NCBI RefSeq assembly: GCF_000731095.1
Contig: NZ_JMTZ01000056.1
Coordinates: 1-45,007, forward strand
Direction of reading: 5' to 3'
Length of the DNA: 45,007 bases
Source: Lysobacter antibioticus
GTDB lineage: Bacteria > Pseudomonadota > Gammaproteobacteria > Xanthomonadales > Xanthomonadaceae
The translations under genes were made by a program, and so were the position numbers. The notes under the pieces were generated by a model. The model had not been told where the DNA came from. It ran no database searches and saw only the letters and a program-made list of their open reading frames with translations. Positions 32,872 to 39,844 of this stretch are shown in pieces; the stretch's first letter is position 1, and the number at the start of each line of letters is the position of its first letter.

Positions 32872-33190
32872 GGGGCGCTGCCTGCTCTGCTGGGGAGGTT
32901 GAGCCGGCGATTATCCCAGAAGCGCGCGCCGCCCGTGGCAACGTATTTTCGGTACGCAAGCGCATGGAAGCGCGCCGCGTGCTTCAGAAGTGGGCAGGAG
33001 CGGCGCGAGCCGCGACCGCGAAACTGTGCCGACTATGCGCGAAGGTCAAAATCGAGGGCGCGCACTCACGGCTCGCATCGCTGCTGCCAGGCAGCGAAGG
33101 GTTCGCGGCGACCTGATGCCGGAGCCGGGAACTGAGGGGCCCTGCGACGGACTTCGCGGTCGCGCGGTGGCTGCTGTTGCGCGGCCGGCT
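32872..33190. other. Intergenic region with GGAGCGGCGCGAGCCGCGACC repeat-type hairpin
   Basis: About 320 bp without a gene. At 32992-33022 there is an interspersed-type word (GCAGGAGCGGCGCGAGCCGC with GACCGCG after it) whose GCGGC/GCCGC arms form a hairpin; this element type is widespread in Xanthomonadaceae and Pseudomonas genomes. Near 33085-33095 a GCTGCC/GGCAGC hairpin follows. No riboswitch was recognised. Confidence 0.5.
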
Positions 33191-33718
33191 CTATTCCCCT
33201 TCGGCGCCTTCGTTGTAACAGCTCACTTCGGTCGGCCGGACTTCGACGAAGCGACCTTTATTGCGGTCCAGGCGCACCGCCCAACGCGAGGCCTCGAACA
33301 TCTCGCGCGCTTCGGCGTTTTCGACCGCGGTATCGATGACGGCGATCACACCCGGATCGCCGACGCCATCGATGACACAGGTCGAAATCGACACGCGTTC
33401 GCCGCGCAGCAGCTTGGGATACGGCACCACGTCGGTGATCTTCCAGCGCGCCTCGTTGCCGATCCGGCCGACCAACTCGGCGGCGTAGAACTTCAACGAG
33501 CGGTCCTCGGCGTCGTCGATGGTGCCGATGCTGCGCGCGCAGATCTGCTCGGCGCTGCGCCCGGAGCCGACGCAGCCGCCGGTGTTGGACTTGAAGCCGT
33601 CCGGGAACGGCGGCACCACGCGCCCGATCCAGGTCTCGCTGCCGTTCGGTTCGCCGGCCGGACAGGGAACGACCGTGCACAGCAACGCGACCATCGCCGA
33701 TGTGCGCAGAGCCGTCAT
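33191..33718 (-). CDS. Small exported protein of unknown function
   Basis: A 175-residue protein with a hydrophobic N-terminal signal (about 5-20; TALRTSAMVALLCTVVPCPA). The mature part has several Cys (for example at about 49, 60, 113 and 167) that could pair. Strands such as RWKITDVVPYPKLLRGERVSISTCVIDGV and WAVRLDRNKGRFVEVRPTEVSCYN are visible. No family is recognised. The ATG is at 33718; the NfeD gene stop is 4 bp upstream, so this is the third gene of an SPFH - NfeD - small-protein operon. Its role there is unknown. Confidence 0.7.
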   Translation of the reverse strand: MTALRTSAMVALLCTVVPCPAGEPNGSETWIGRVVPPFPDGFKSNTGGCVGSGRSAEQICARSIGTIDDAEDRSLKFYAAELVGRIGNEARWKITDVVPYPKLLRGERVSISTCVIDGVGDPGVIAVIDTAVENAEAREMFEASRWAVRLDRNKGRFVEVRPTEVSCYNEGAEGE

Positions 33719-33722
33719 CGCC

Positions 33723-34163
33723 TCAGGTCACCGCTTCGACCCGCAGGGTCATGCCGTCGGTGCCGATCACCCGCACCGCGGCGCCGGCCGGCAGCTCCGG
33801 GCCGGTCACGTCCCAGTACGCGTCGGCGATCTGCACCCGCCCGCTGCCCTGGACGATGCCGCGCTCCAGGGTCACCACACGGCCGACCAGTTGTTCGGCG
33901 CGACGGTTGAGCAAGGGCCGGTCGCTCTGGCGCTCGCGGCCGCGGAACCAGGTGCGGTAGACCTGGATCGAAACGAAGCTGAGCAACACGAATGCGGCCA
34001 CCTGGGCCAGCACGGTCAGCCCCGGGAACACCAGCACCAGCCCGAATACGACCGCCGCGGCCAGGCCGAGCCAGAGCATGAAAGCGCCGGGCGCCATGGC
34101 TTCGGCCGCGAACAGCAGCAACGCGATCGCGGCCCAGGTCACCGTCTGCCAGTTCCACGACAT
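33723..34163 (-). CDS. NfeD family membrane protein
   Basis: A 146-residue protein. Two to three membrane helices fill about residues 8-70 (WAAIALLLFAAEAMAPGAFML, GLAAAVVFGLVLVFPG, VLAQVAAFVLLSFVSI), followed by the soluble C-terminal OB-fold (LVGRVVTLERGIVQGSGRVQIADAYWDVTGPELPAGAAVRVIGTDGMTLRVEAV), which is the NfeD signature. This is the short form, without the ClpP-like protease domain of long NfeD proteins. It is paired with an SPFH-domain protein 3 bp upstream on the same strand, the well-known partnership in which NfeD and stomatin-like proteins act on membrane organisation. Confidence 0.93.
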   Translation of the reverse strand: MSWNWQTVTWAAIALLLFAAEAMAPGAFMLWLGLAAAVVFGLVLVFPGLTVLAQVAAFVLLSFVSIQVYRTWFRGRERQSDRPLLNRRAEQLVGRVVTLERGIVQGSGRVQIADAYWDVTGPELPAGAAVRVIGTDGMTLRVEAVT

Positions 34164-34166
34164 GGC

Positions 34167-35129
34167 TCAGCCTCCGCTGCGCGGCGGCAACGGCGGCGTC
34201 GCCGGTGCGCGGCTGGGCTGGCGCTCCAGCGCTTCCTTGGCCAACTCGCCGATGCCGGCCAGCGAGCCGATGATGCCGGCCGATTCCATCGGCATCATCA
34301 CGAACTTCTGGTTCGGCGCCTCGGCCAGCGACTTGAAAGCCTCGATGTACTTCTGCGCGATGAAGTAGTTGATCGCCTGCACGTTGCCCTGGGCGATCGC
34401 GTTGGACACCACCTCGGTCGCCTTGGCTTCGGCCTGGGCCAGGCGCTCGCGCGCTTCGGCCTGGCGGAACGCGGCTTCCTTCTCGCCTTCGGCTTCGAGG
34501 ATCACCGACTGCTTCTCGCCTTCGGCCTTGAGGATCGCCGCCTGGCGGAAGCCCTCGGCCTCGAGGATGTTGGCGCGCTTCTCGCGCTCGGCCTTCATCT
34601 GCCGCGCCATCGAGTCGACCAGGTCGCGCGGCGGCTGGATGTCCTTGAGCTCGATGCGGTTGACCTTCAAACCCCAGGGATGGGTCGCCGCGTCGACCGC
34701 GTTGAGCACCTTGGTGTTGATCTCGTCGCGCTTGGACAGCGACTCGTCCAGGTCCATCGAACCGATCGCGGTGCGGATGTTGGTCATGACCAGGTTCAGG
34801 ATCGCGATCTCGAGCGTCGCGACCTCGTAGGCGGCCTTGGCCGCATCCTGGACCTGGAAGAACACGATGCCGTCGACCTTGACCACCGCGTTGTCCTTGG
34901 TGATCACGTCCTGGCTCGGCACTTCCAGGACCTGCTCCATCATGTTGATCTTGCGGCCGACCCCGTAGATCACCGGGATCAGGAAATGCAGGCCCGGGTC
35001 CATGGTGTGGGTGTAGCGGCCGAAGCGCTCGACCGTCCATTGATAGCCCTGCGGCACCATGCGCACGGTCTTGAACAACAGCACCACGCCGGCGAACACC
35101 AGCACTGCAGCGAGCAACGTCGGTCCCAT
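34167..35129 (-). CDS. SPFH/Band 7 (stomatin-like, QmcA type) membrane protein
   Basis: A 320-residue stomatin/prohibitin/flotillin-like protein. One N-terminal membrane helix (about 4-22) precedes the Band 7 domain, about 25-190 (YQWTVERFGRYTHTMDPGLHFLIPVI, then QVLEVPSQDVITKDNAVVKVDGIVFFQV and SMDLDESLSKRDEINTKVLNAV). Then comes an Ala/Glu/Lys-rich coiled coil (about 190-245) with repeats of ILEAEGEK, and a Pro-rich tail. It is expected to form ring-like assemblies on the inner membrane. GGAGGGG is just ahead of ATG 35129. It is 3 bp from nfeD and divergent from the second sigma gene with only 87 bp between the starts. Confidence 0.94.
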   Translation of the reverse strand: MGPTLLAAVLVFAGVVLLFKTVRMVPQGYQWTVERFGRYTHTMDPGLHFLIPVIYGVGRKINMMEQVLEVPSQDVITKDNAVVKVDGIVFFQVQDAAKAAYEVATLEIAILNLVMTNIRTAIGSMDLDESLSKRDEINTKVLNAVDAATHPWGLKVNRIELKDIQPPRDLVDSMARQMKAEREKRANILEAEGFRQAAILKAEGEKQSVILEAEGEKEAAFRQAEARERLAQAEAKATEVVSNAIAQGNVQAINYFIAQKYIEAFKSLAEAPNQKFVMMPMESAGIIGSLAGIGELAKEALERQPSRAPATPPLPPRSGG

Positions 35130-35216
35130 GTCTCCCCTCCTCCCTGTCCGTTGACTCAGTATAGGCCTTGGCTGCGGCTGCGACCCTTCACGCCCCTGGC
35201 GCATCCTTGTCCTGGA

Positions 35217-35861
35217 ATGCCGACCGAATCCCCGCCATTGCCGTCCATCCCGCCCGAGCCGGCGCGCCCGCTGTCGAGCTTCGCCATCGACGTTCCGGAG
35301 GCGCTGCTGAGCCGCGCCCGCTCCGGCGAGGGCGCCGCGTTCGAGCAGATCTACCGCTGGTTCGAGCGGCCGGTTTTCACCCTGGCGATGCGGATCGCCG
35401 GCGACCGCGACGAGGCCACCGAAGTGCTGCAGGACACCATGCTCAAAGTGCTGACGCGGATCGGCGACTTCCGCGGCCACCGCGACGGCAGCGGCACCCC
35501 GTTCTGGGGCTGGCTGCGGCAGATCGCGGTCAACGAATCGCTGATGCGTCTGCGCAGCCAGCGTCGCCACGAACATGCGGTCGAGCCGGAGGACGAACAC
35601 CTCGCCGACGACCGCACCCCGCCCCCGCCCGCGGCGGCCGATGCGGCGGCGCTGGGCCGCGCCCTGGCGCAGTTGCCGGCACCGACCCGCAGCGTGCTCT
35701 GGCTGTACCACGCCGAGGGCTACACCCATGAGGAGATCGCGGCGCTGATGCAGCGCACGCCGAGCTTCTCCAAATCGCAACTCGCTCGTGGCGGTCGACG
35801 CCTGCGCCAGTTGCTGGAGTCGGGCATCAAGCACAACGATCTGGAGCAGGCCCATGCCTGA
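35217..35861 (+). CDS. ECF-type RNA polymerase sigma factor (second in window)
   Basis: A 214-residue sigma-70 family protein. A Pro-rich tail (1-22) precedes region 2 (about 38-116; GEGAAFEQIYRWFERPVFTLAMRIAGDRDEATEVLQDTMLKVLTRIGDF, then FWGWLRQIAVNESLMRLR). A Pro-rich linker is followed by region 4 (about 147-200; LPAPTRSVLWLYHAEGYTHEEIAALM). ATG 35217 has GGA only 2 bases ahead, so initiation may be weak. It overlaps the downstream putative anti-sigma by 8 bp (35854-35861), again indicating coupling. It is not close to the sigma at 3234 in sequence. Target promoters are not known. Confidence 0.9.
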   Translation: MPTESPPLPSIPPEPARPLSSFAIDVPEALLSRARSGEGAAFEQIYRWFERPVFTLAMRIAGDRDEATEVLQDTMLKVLTRIGDFRGHRDGSGTPFWGWLRQIAVNESLMRLRSQRRHEHAVEPEDEHLADDRTPPPPAAADAAALGRALAQLPAPTRSVLWLYHAEGYTHEEIAALMQRTPSFSKSQLARGGRRLRQLLESGIKHNDLEQAHA

Positions 35862-36885
35862 CCGCACCCCTTCCGCGCCGCAGAACTGGTCGTCGGCGTT
35901 CGCGCAATTGCCGCCGGAGATGCCGCCGGCCGATGGCTGGTCGCGTATCGCCGCCACCCTCGCCCAGCGCGGCGTCCTGCCGACGCCGGCCGAATCGTCC
36001 ACGGCCGAACCGATCCGCTCGCAGCCTTTAAGGAACGGTTCGGCCCAAGTCGAACCGCGGCGCGCCGCGGCGAACGCACGGCCGCGCCAGCGCTGGATGA
36101 TGGCGGCGATGCTGGCCGCGGCCCTGCCGCTGGGTCTGTGGCTGTCGCTGCGCAGTCACGCCCCGGACCCAACCGGCGTCGGCGCGGAAGCCGTCGCACA
36201 TTCCGGCGCCGCTCCAACGACGGCGAAACCAGCGACCGCGAAGCCCGCCGCCGATGCTGGCCTCGATCCGCGGCACGGCGCCACCGCGCCTGCGACCCGA
36301 ATCGTCGACGCGTCGACCCCGAAGGCCTCGTCACGGGAGGTTCCGACAACGGCGACCAAGCCGGTGCGCGCGCCGAGCCCGGCGACCGACCGCATCGCGT
36401 CCACACCGGCACCGCGGCGTTCGCAAAACCCGCCGACTCGCTCGGCCGCACACGACGCTGGCGCAGCCACCCATCCCGCCTCGCCCCAGGTTGCTGCGGC
36501 CACGACGGTGGCGACCGCACCCGCAACCCTGGAGACGGCGTCCATCGCCGCGACCGCGCTCGCCTCCGCCGACGGCGAGGCCCGCCTGCTGCGCGAACTC
36601 GGCGAACTGCAGGCCGAGTCGGCGCAGCTCGAAGCCCTGGTCGCACTGACCCGCGACGAGCAGGTCGGCAGCGCCTCCGCGACGGTGATGAGCTCCGAAC
36701 TCGACGAACGCGTGCGCCTGATCGACGCCACGCTGATCGCCGGTTCGCTGCCTGCGGCGCAACGCCTGTCGCTGTGGCAGCAGCGCGTCGGCGCGCTGCG
36801 CACCCTGGCCGGCGTGGAAAGCACGCAACGCTGGTTCGCCGCTCGCGGCGAACGCTACGACGACGCCCTGGTTCGCGTCGACTGA
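35854..36885 (+). CDS. Putative membrane anti-sigma factor (Pro/Ala/Thr-rich)
   Basis: A 343-residue protein with one membrane helix (about 82-98, MMAAMLAAALPLGLWLSL). The short N-terminal part has P-A-D-G-W-S-R-I-A-A-T-L (about 25-36), similar to the W-x-x-I-A-A-R-L motif of the putative anti-sigma at 2632. After the helix comes a long Ala/Thr/Pro-rich stretch (about 105-235), probably disordered and periplasmic, then a helical C-terminal segment rich in Leu, Arg and Glu (about 240-343). ATG 35854 overlaps the sigma stop by 8 bases; an ATG at 35788 would add atypical residues. Anti-sigma function is inferred from topology and neighbour. Confidence 0.65.
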   Translation: MPDRTPSAPQNWSSAFAQLPPEMPPADGWSRIAATLAQRGVLPTPAESSTAEPIRSQPLRNGSAQVEPRRAAANARPRQRWMMAAMLAAALPLGLWLSLRSHAPDPTGVGAEAVAHSGAAPTTAKPATAKPAADAGLDPRHGATAPATRIVDASTPKASSREVPTTATKPVRAPSPATDRIASTPAPRRSQNPPTRSAAHDAGAATHPASPQVAAATTVATAPATLETASIAATALASADGEARLLRELGELQAESAQLEALVALTRDEQVGSASATVMSSELDERVRLIDATLIAGSLPAAQRLSLWQQRVGALRTLAGVESTQRWFAARGERYDDALVRVD

Positions 36886-36913
36886 TCCCTTTCATGCGGC
36901 ACCGGAGACCTTT

Positions 36914-38131
36914 ATGCACCGCTTCACTCTGACTGCACTGCTGCTGTCCACCGCGATCGGCAGTGCCCTGGCCTACGCGCCGGCGGGCACGCCGAACGGC
37001 GCAACGTCCCATACGCCGGCACCGCAGGACGACGCCTCCCCGAGGGTGATCGTGCGCCGCTCGCACGGCGAACGTCCGCTGGTGATCGCCCAGGTGCGGC
37101 CGCAGGTCGTCCAACAGATCCGCGGCCTGCCCGATCCGGTGACCAAGCCGGTGTTGATCCGCGACGAGATTCGCGGCCCGCAGTTGGGCGTGATCCTGGC
37201 GCCGGACGACAAGGCCGGCGCGCGCATCATCGCGGTCACCCCCGACAGCGCCGCGGTCAAAGCCGGCCTGCGCAGCGGCGACCGCCTGCTCGCAATCGGC
37301 GGCAAGACCATCGCCGGCGCCGATGGCGACGCGCGCCTGGCCGACGCCCGTGCGCTGCTCGGCCGGCTCGAAGCGCGCAAACCGATGCGCATCCGTTATC
37401 AACGCGACGGCCGCGACGTCACGGTCGAGGTAACCCCGCAGCTCGGCGAACGGGTGATGGTGTTCGAGAGCGGCGACGGCTCGCAATTCGTCACCAGCGG
37501 CCAGGTCATGATCCGCCGTTCCGTCGACGGCGAGATGGAGGTTTCCGGCGACCGCATGGAATTCACCCCGGCCGATGCCGTGGTCGCCCCACGCCTACGC
37601 ACCGAGATCGTTCGCCTCGGCCCGGAGGATTGCAAAGACAAGCCCTGCTTGCTGCCGACGATCAGCGACGCCCTGCGCTGGAACGGCCTCAACCTGGCTT
37701 CGGTCGACGCCAAGCTCGGGCGTTATTTCGGCGCCCAGCGCGGCGTGCTGGTGCTCAGCACCGGTCCCGAGCTGAAGGGGCTGGAACCCGGCGACGTGAT
37801 CCAGACCATCGACGGCCGACGCGTCGACACCCCGCGGCAAACCATGGAAGCGCTGCGCAACCAGGCCGAGGGCGCCCAGGTCGAGGTCGGCTATCTGCGC
37901 GACCGCGCCACCGCCAGCACCAAGCTCAAGGTGCCCAAGGCGGTGCAGTGGACGCCGCCGCGCCCGCCGCTGCCGCCGCCGGCCCCGGCCGCACCCCGTG
38001 CGCCGCTGCCACCTGCTCCGTCCGCACCGCCTGCCCCGCCGACGCCTCCGCAGGCCAAGGCGCCTCCGACGCCGCCCGCACCGCCGGCCTGGGCGATAGC
38101 CCGCGGCACCCACGTGCACCGGGTCTACTGA
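36914..38131 (+). CDS. Exported double-PDZ domain protein with Pro-rich tail
   Basis: A 405-residue protein with a Sec signal peptide (1-20, cleavage after SALA). PDZ1 spans about 88-175 (PQLGVILAPDDKAGARIIAVTPDSAAVKAGLRSGDRLLAIGG). A linker is followed by PDZ2 at about 255-342 (YFGAQRGVLVLS...GLEPGDVIQTIDGRRV). The tail 348-395 is Pro/Ala-rich and could cross or bind the cell wall. No protease domain is present, so this is not a DegP-type enzyme; it may be a periplasmic adaptor or chaperone. It follows the putative anti-sigma gene by 28 bp and is the third gene of the sigma operon, so probably its main output. Confidence 0.88.
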   Translation: MHRFTLTALLLSTAIGSALAYAPAGTPNGATSHTPAPQDDASPRVIVRRSHGERPLVIAQVRPQVVQQIRGLPDPVTKPVLIRDEIRGPQLGVILAPDDKAGARIIAVTPDSAAVKAGLRSGDRLLAIGGKTIAGADGDARLADARALLGRLEARKPMRIRYQRDGRDVTVEVTPQLGERVMVFESGDGSQFVTSGQVMIRRSVDGEMEVSGDRMEFTPADAVVAPRLRTEIVRLGPEDCKDKPCLLPTISDALRWNGLNLASVDAKLGRYFGAQRGVLVLSTGPELKGLEPGDVIQTIDGRRVDTPRQTMEALRNQAEGAQVEVGYLRDRATASTKLKVPKAVQWTPPRPPLPPPAPAAPRAPLPPAPSAPPAPPTPPQAKAPPTPPAPPAWAIARGTHVHRVY

Positions 38132-38161
38132 GCCGGGCGAAGCGGCCTGCAGACGCAAAAA

Positions 38162-38190
38162 GAAAGGCCGGGCGATCCGCCCGGCCTTTC
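38162..38190. terminator. Bidirectional terminator
   Basis: GAAAGGCCGGGCG at 38162-38174 pairs fully with CGCCCGGCCTTTC at 38178-38190, loop of 3 bases. A-rich on the left and TTTC on the right let it act for the PDZ operon and for the convergent DUF6607 transcript. Confidence 0.88.
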
Positions 38191-38246
38191 CCGTTTCTGT
38201 GTTCCGCGTTCCGCGCGGCCTGGCACACCGCGCCGAGCGGCGCCGC

Positions 38247-39206
38247 TTACTCCGCAGGCGCGGCGGTCACCCACTTGGCGAACACCGCATCGATCTCGCC
38301 GTCGCCGACGCTCTTGCCGTCCTCGAGTTTTCCGGCCTGCTCGAATAAGGGAATGATCATCGCCATGCCGTCGATCTTGGTCTTGAGCCGCACGCCCGGC
38401 GCGCGCTGCAGATAACGGTCCCAATGCGTCCGGACCTTGCCCCAGAAACCTTCGGTCGCCTTCCAATAAGTATAGGCCGGCTTGAAATCGACCTCGGCGG
38501 TCTTCTGGTAATCGTTGAAGCCGAACTCGCGCGCCAGCTCTTCCTGGCTGCCGTCGGGCTTTCGCAGCACCTTGGTGTTGAACTGCTCGTGGGTCCAGCC
38601 GTTCGGCGTGATGGTGTGGCGATTGACCGCCGAGACCGCGTTGTAGTCGCTGCGCTTGGTGTACTCGCGTCGGGGCAGCGGGCGCCAGCTGGCGTCGCTG
38701 GTCCAGGTCGCGATGCCGTTGCGATACTCCCAACGCCCGGTGCCGCAATAACGCGGCGCATCGCTGACCTCGTACACGCACTGGGTCCAGGCGCCGCGAT
38801 TAAGTTCGGCCGGAATCTTGCGTACGTGCCAAGTCTGGTCGGCGCTGAACTCGAAACGCTGCGGCGCCTCATAGACCCAGTCCTGGCGCCAGTGCTTGGT
38901 CACGTGACCGCTCTTGGCATCGACCAGGATGTGCTGCAGCACCAGCTTGCGCGGGCTGTCCTCGACCACGATGACGGTCTCGTTGCCGCCGCTGCGCATC
39001 GCCGCCGCGCGCTCATAGCCGGGCTTGAGCAGCACGGTTTCGTCGAAGGCGAAGTCGACGATGTATTCGCCCTTCATCGCCAGGATCGAAGCGCGGTCGC
39101 GCTCGGTCGAGGCCTCGGCGGCCGGCGCGGGAGACAAGGCCAGCACGGCTGGGCTGACAAGAACGGTGATGGCCAGCAGGCTGGCGGGGTACAGACGTCG
39201 GGTCAT
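38247..39206 (-). CDS. DUF6607 family exported protein, third gene of heme locus
   Basis: A 319-residue protein with a Sec signal peptide (1-29; TRRLYPASLLAITVLVSPAVLA). The family pattern is present: ILAMKGEYIVDFAFDETVLLKPGYERA, then HILVDAKSGHVTKHWRQDWVYEAP, APRYCGTGRWEY, HTITPNGWTHEQFNTKVLR, GFNDYQKTAEVDFKPAYTYW and WGKVRTHWDRYLQ. DUF6607 has no proven function, but it is recurrently found beside TonB-dependent heme receptors in Xanthomonadales, as here. The gene starts 62 bp after the preceding one on the same strand, so it is co-transcribed with the receptor. A link to heme handling in the periplasm is inference from context. Confidence 0.88.
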   Translation of the reverse strand: MTRRLYPASLLAITVLVSPAVLALSPAPAAEASTERDRASILAMKGEYIVDFAFDETVLLKPGYERAAAMRSGGNETVIVVEDSPRKLVLQHILVDAKSGHVTKHWRQDWVYEAPQRFEFSADQTWHVRKIPAELNRGAWTQCVYEVSDAPRYCGTGRWEYRNGIATWTSDASWRPLPRREYTKRSDYNAVSAVNRHTITPNGWTHEQFNTKVLRKPDGSQEELAREFGFNDYQKTAEVDFKPAYTYWKATEGFWGKVRTHWDRYLQRAPGVRLKTKIDGMAMIIPLFEQAGKLEDGKSVGDGEIDAVFAKWVTAAPAE

Positions 39207-39268
39207 GGCTGAACTCGATGGTTCTCGGTTGACTGAAGGATTCGGAATAAACAGACGAAGCGGTCGAC

Positions 39269-39841
39269 TCAGGCGTACTGCGGCGGCGTGCCGTCGCGCA
39301 GGCCCGACGCCATGCAGCAGCACACGTGCGCCTGTGGGCGCAGGCGCGCACCCTCGCCGGCGGCGATGCGGCGCGCGTGCGCATGCCCGAGCTCCGACAG
39401 CTCGGCCGCATCGGCGAGCAGGACGCAGTGCCCGGCTTCGTCGTACAGCACGTGCAGGCGCAGGACCTCGGCGCACCAGCGGCCGCGCAGACGGCGCCAC
39501 CAGCGCCGCCGCAGACGCGGCCACAGGCCGCTGCGCGCCTCCGCGCCGCGATGCACCGGCAAGTCGGCGGCGGCATCGTCCCAGGCCAGGAAATCGCTGT
39601 CCGGCAGCAGATACAAACGCCAGCAGGCGCGGCCGGCGCCGTTGCGGAACAGCAAGGCCTCGCACGAGGCCTCGCCGTCGTGACGGACCAGCCGCTCGGC
39701 ACTGTGCGCCTGCAGCCAGCCGTCGAGGGCATCGCGATGGCGCGAGGGATACACGCACAACACCGTCGCGACCGCCGCCAAACGTTCCGGCGCCGGCAAA
39801 CGGGCGCGGTCGAGCGTGGCGGTCGGCGACGGCGCGCGCAT
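39269..39841 (-). CDS. Cys-cluster protein of heme locus, function unknown
   Basis: A 190-residue protein, apparently cytoplasmic. It has a conserved-looking middle (WRLYLLPDSDFLAWDDAAADLP) and an Arg/Trp-rich segment (RLRRRWWRRLRGRWC). The C-terminus carries a notable AHVCCCMASG cluster, with His and three adjacent Cys, possibly a metal or heme site. It lies 3 bp after the TonB receptor and 62 bp before DUF6607, so it is part of the heme operon. I do not recognise the family with certainty. Binding of heme or iron is suggested only by the locus and the Cys motif. Confidence 0.7.
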   Translation of the reverse strand: MRAPSPTATLDRARLPAPERLAAVATVLCVYPSRHRDALDGWLQAHSAERLVRHDGEASCEALLFRNGAGRACWRLYLLPDSDFLAWDDAAADLPVHRGAEARSGLWPRLRRRWWRRLRGRWCAEVLRLHVLYDEAGHCVLLADAAELSELGHAHARRIAAGEGARLRPQAHVCCCMASGLRDGTPPQYA

Positions 39842-39844
39842 GGC

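Noticed and set aside
32872-33190. Glycine riboswitch ahead of gcvT
   Set aside because: The conserved aptamer words were not found in the leader; the visible hairpin belongs to an interspersed repeat.
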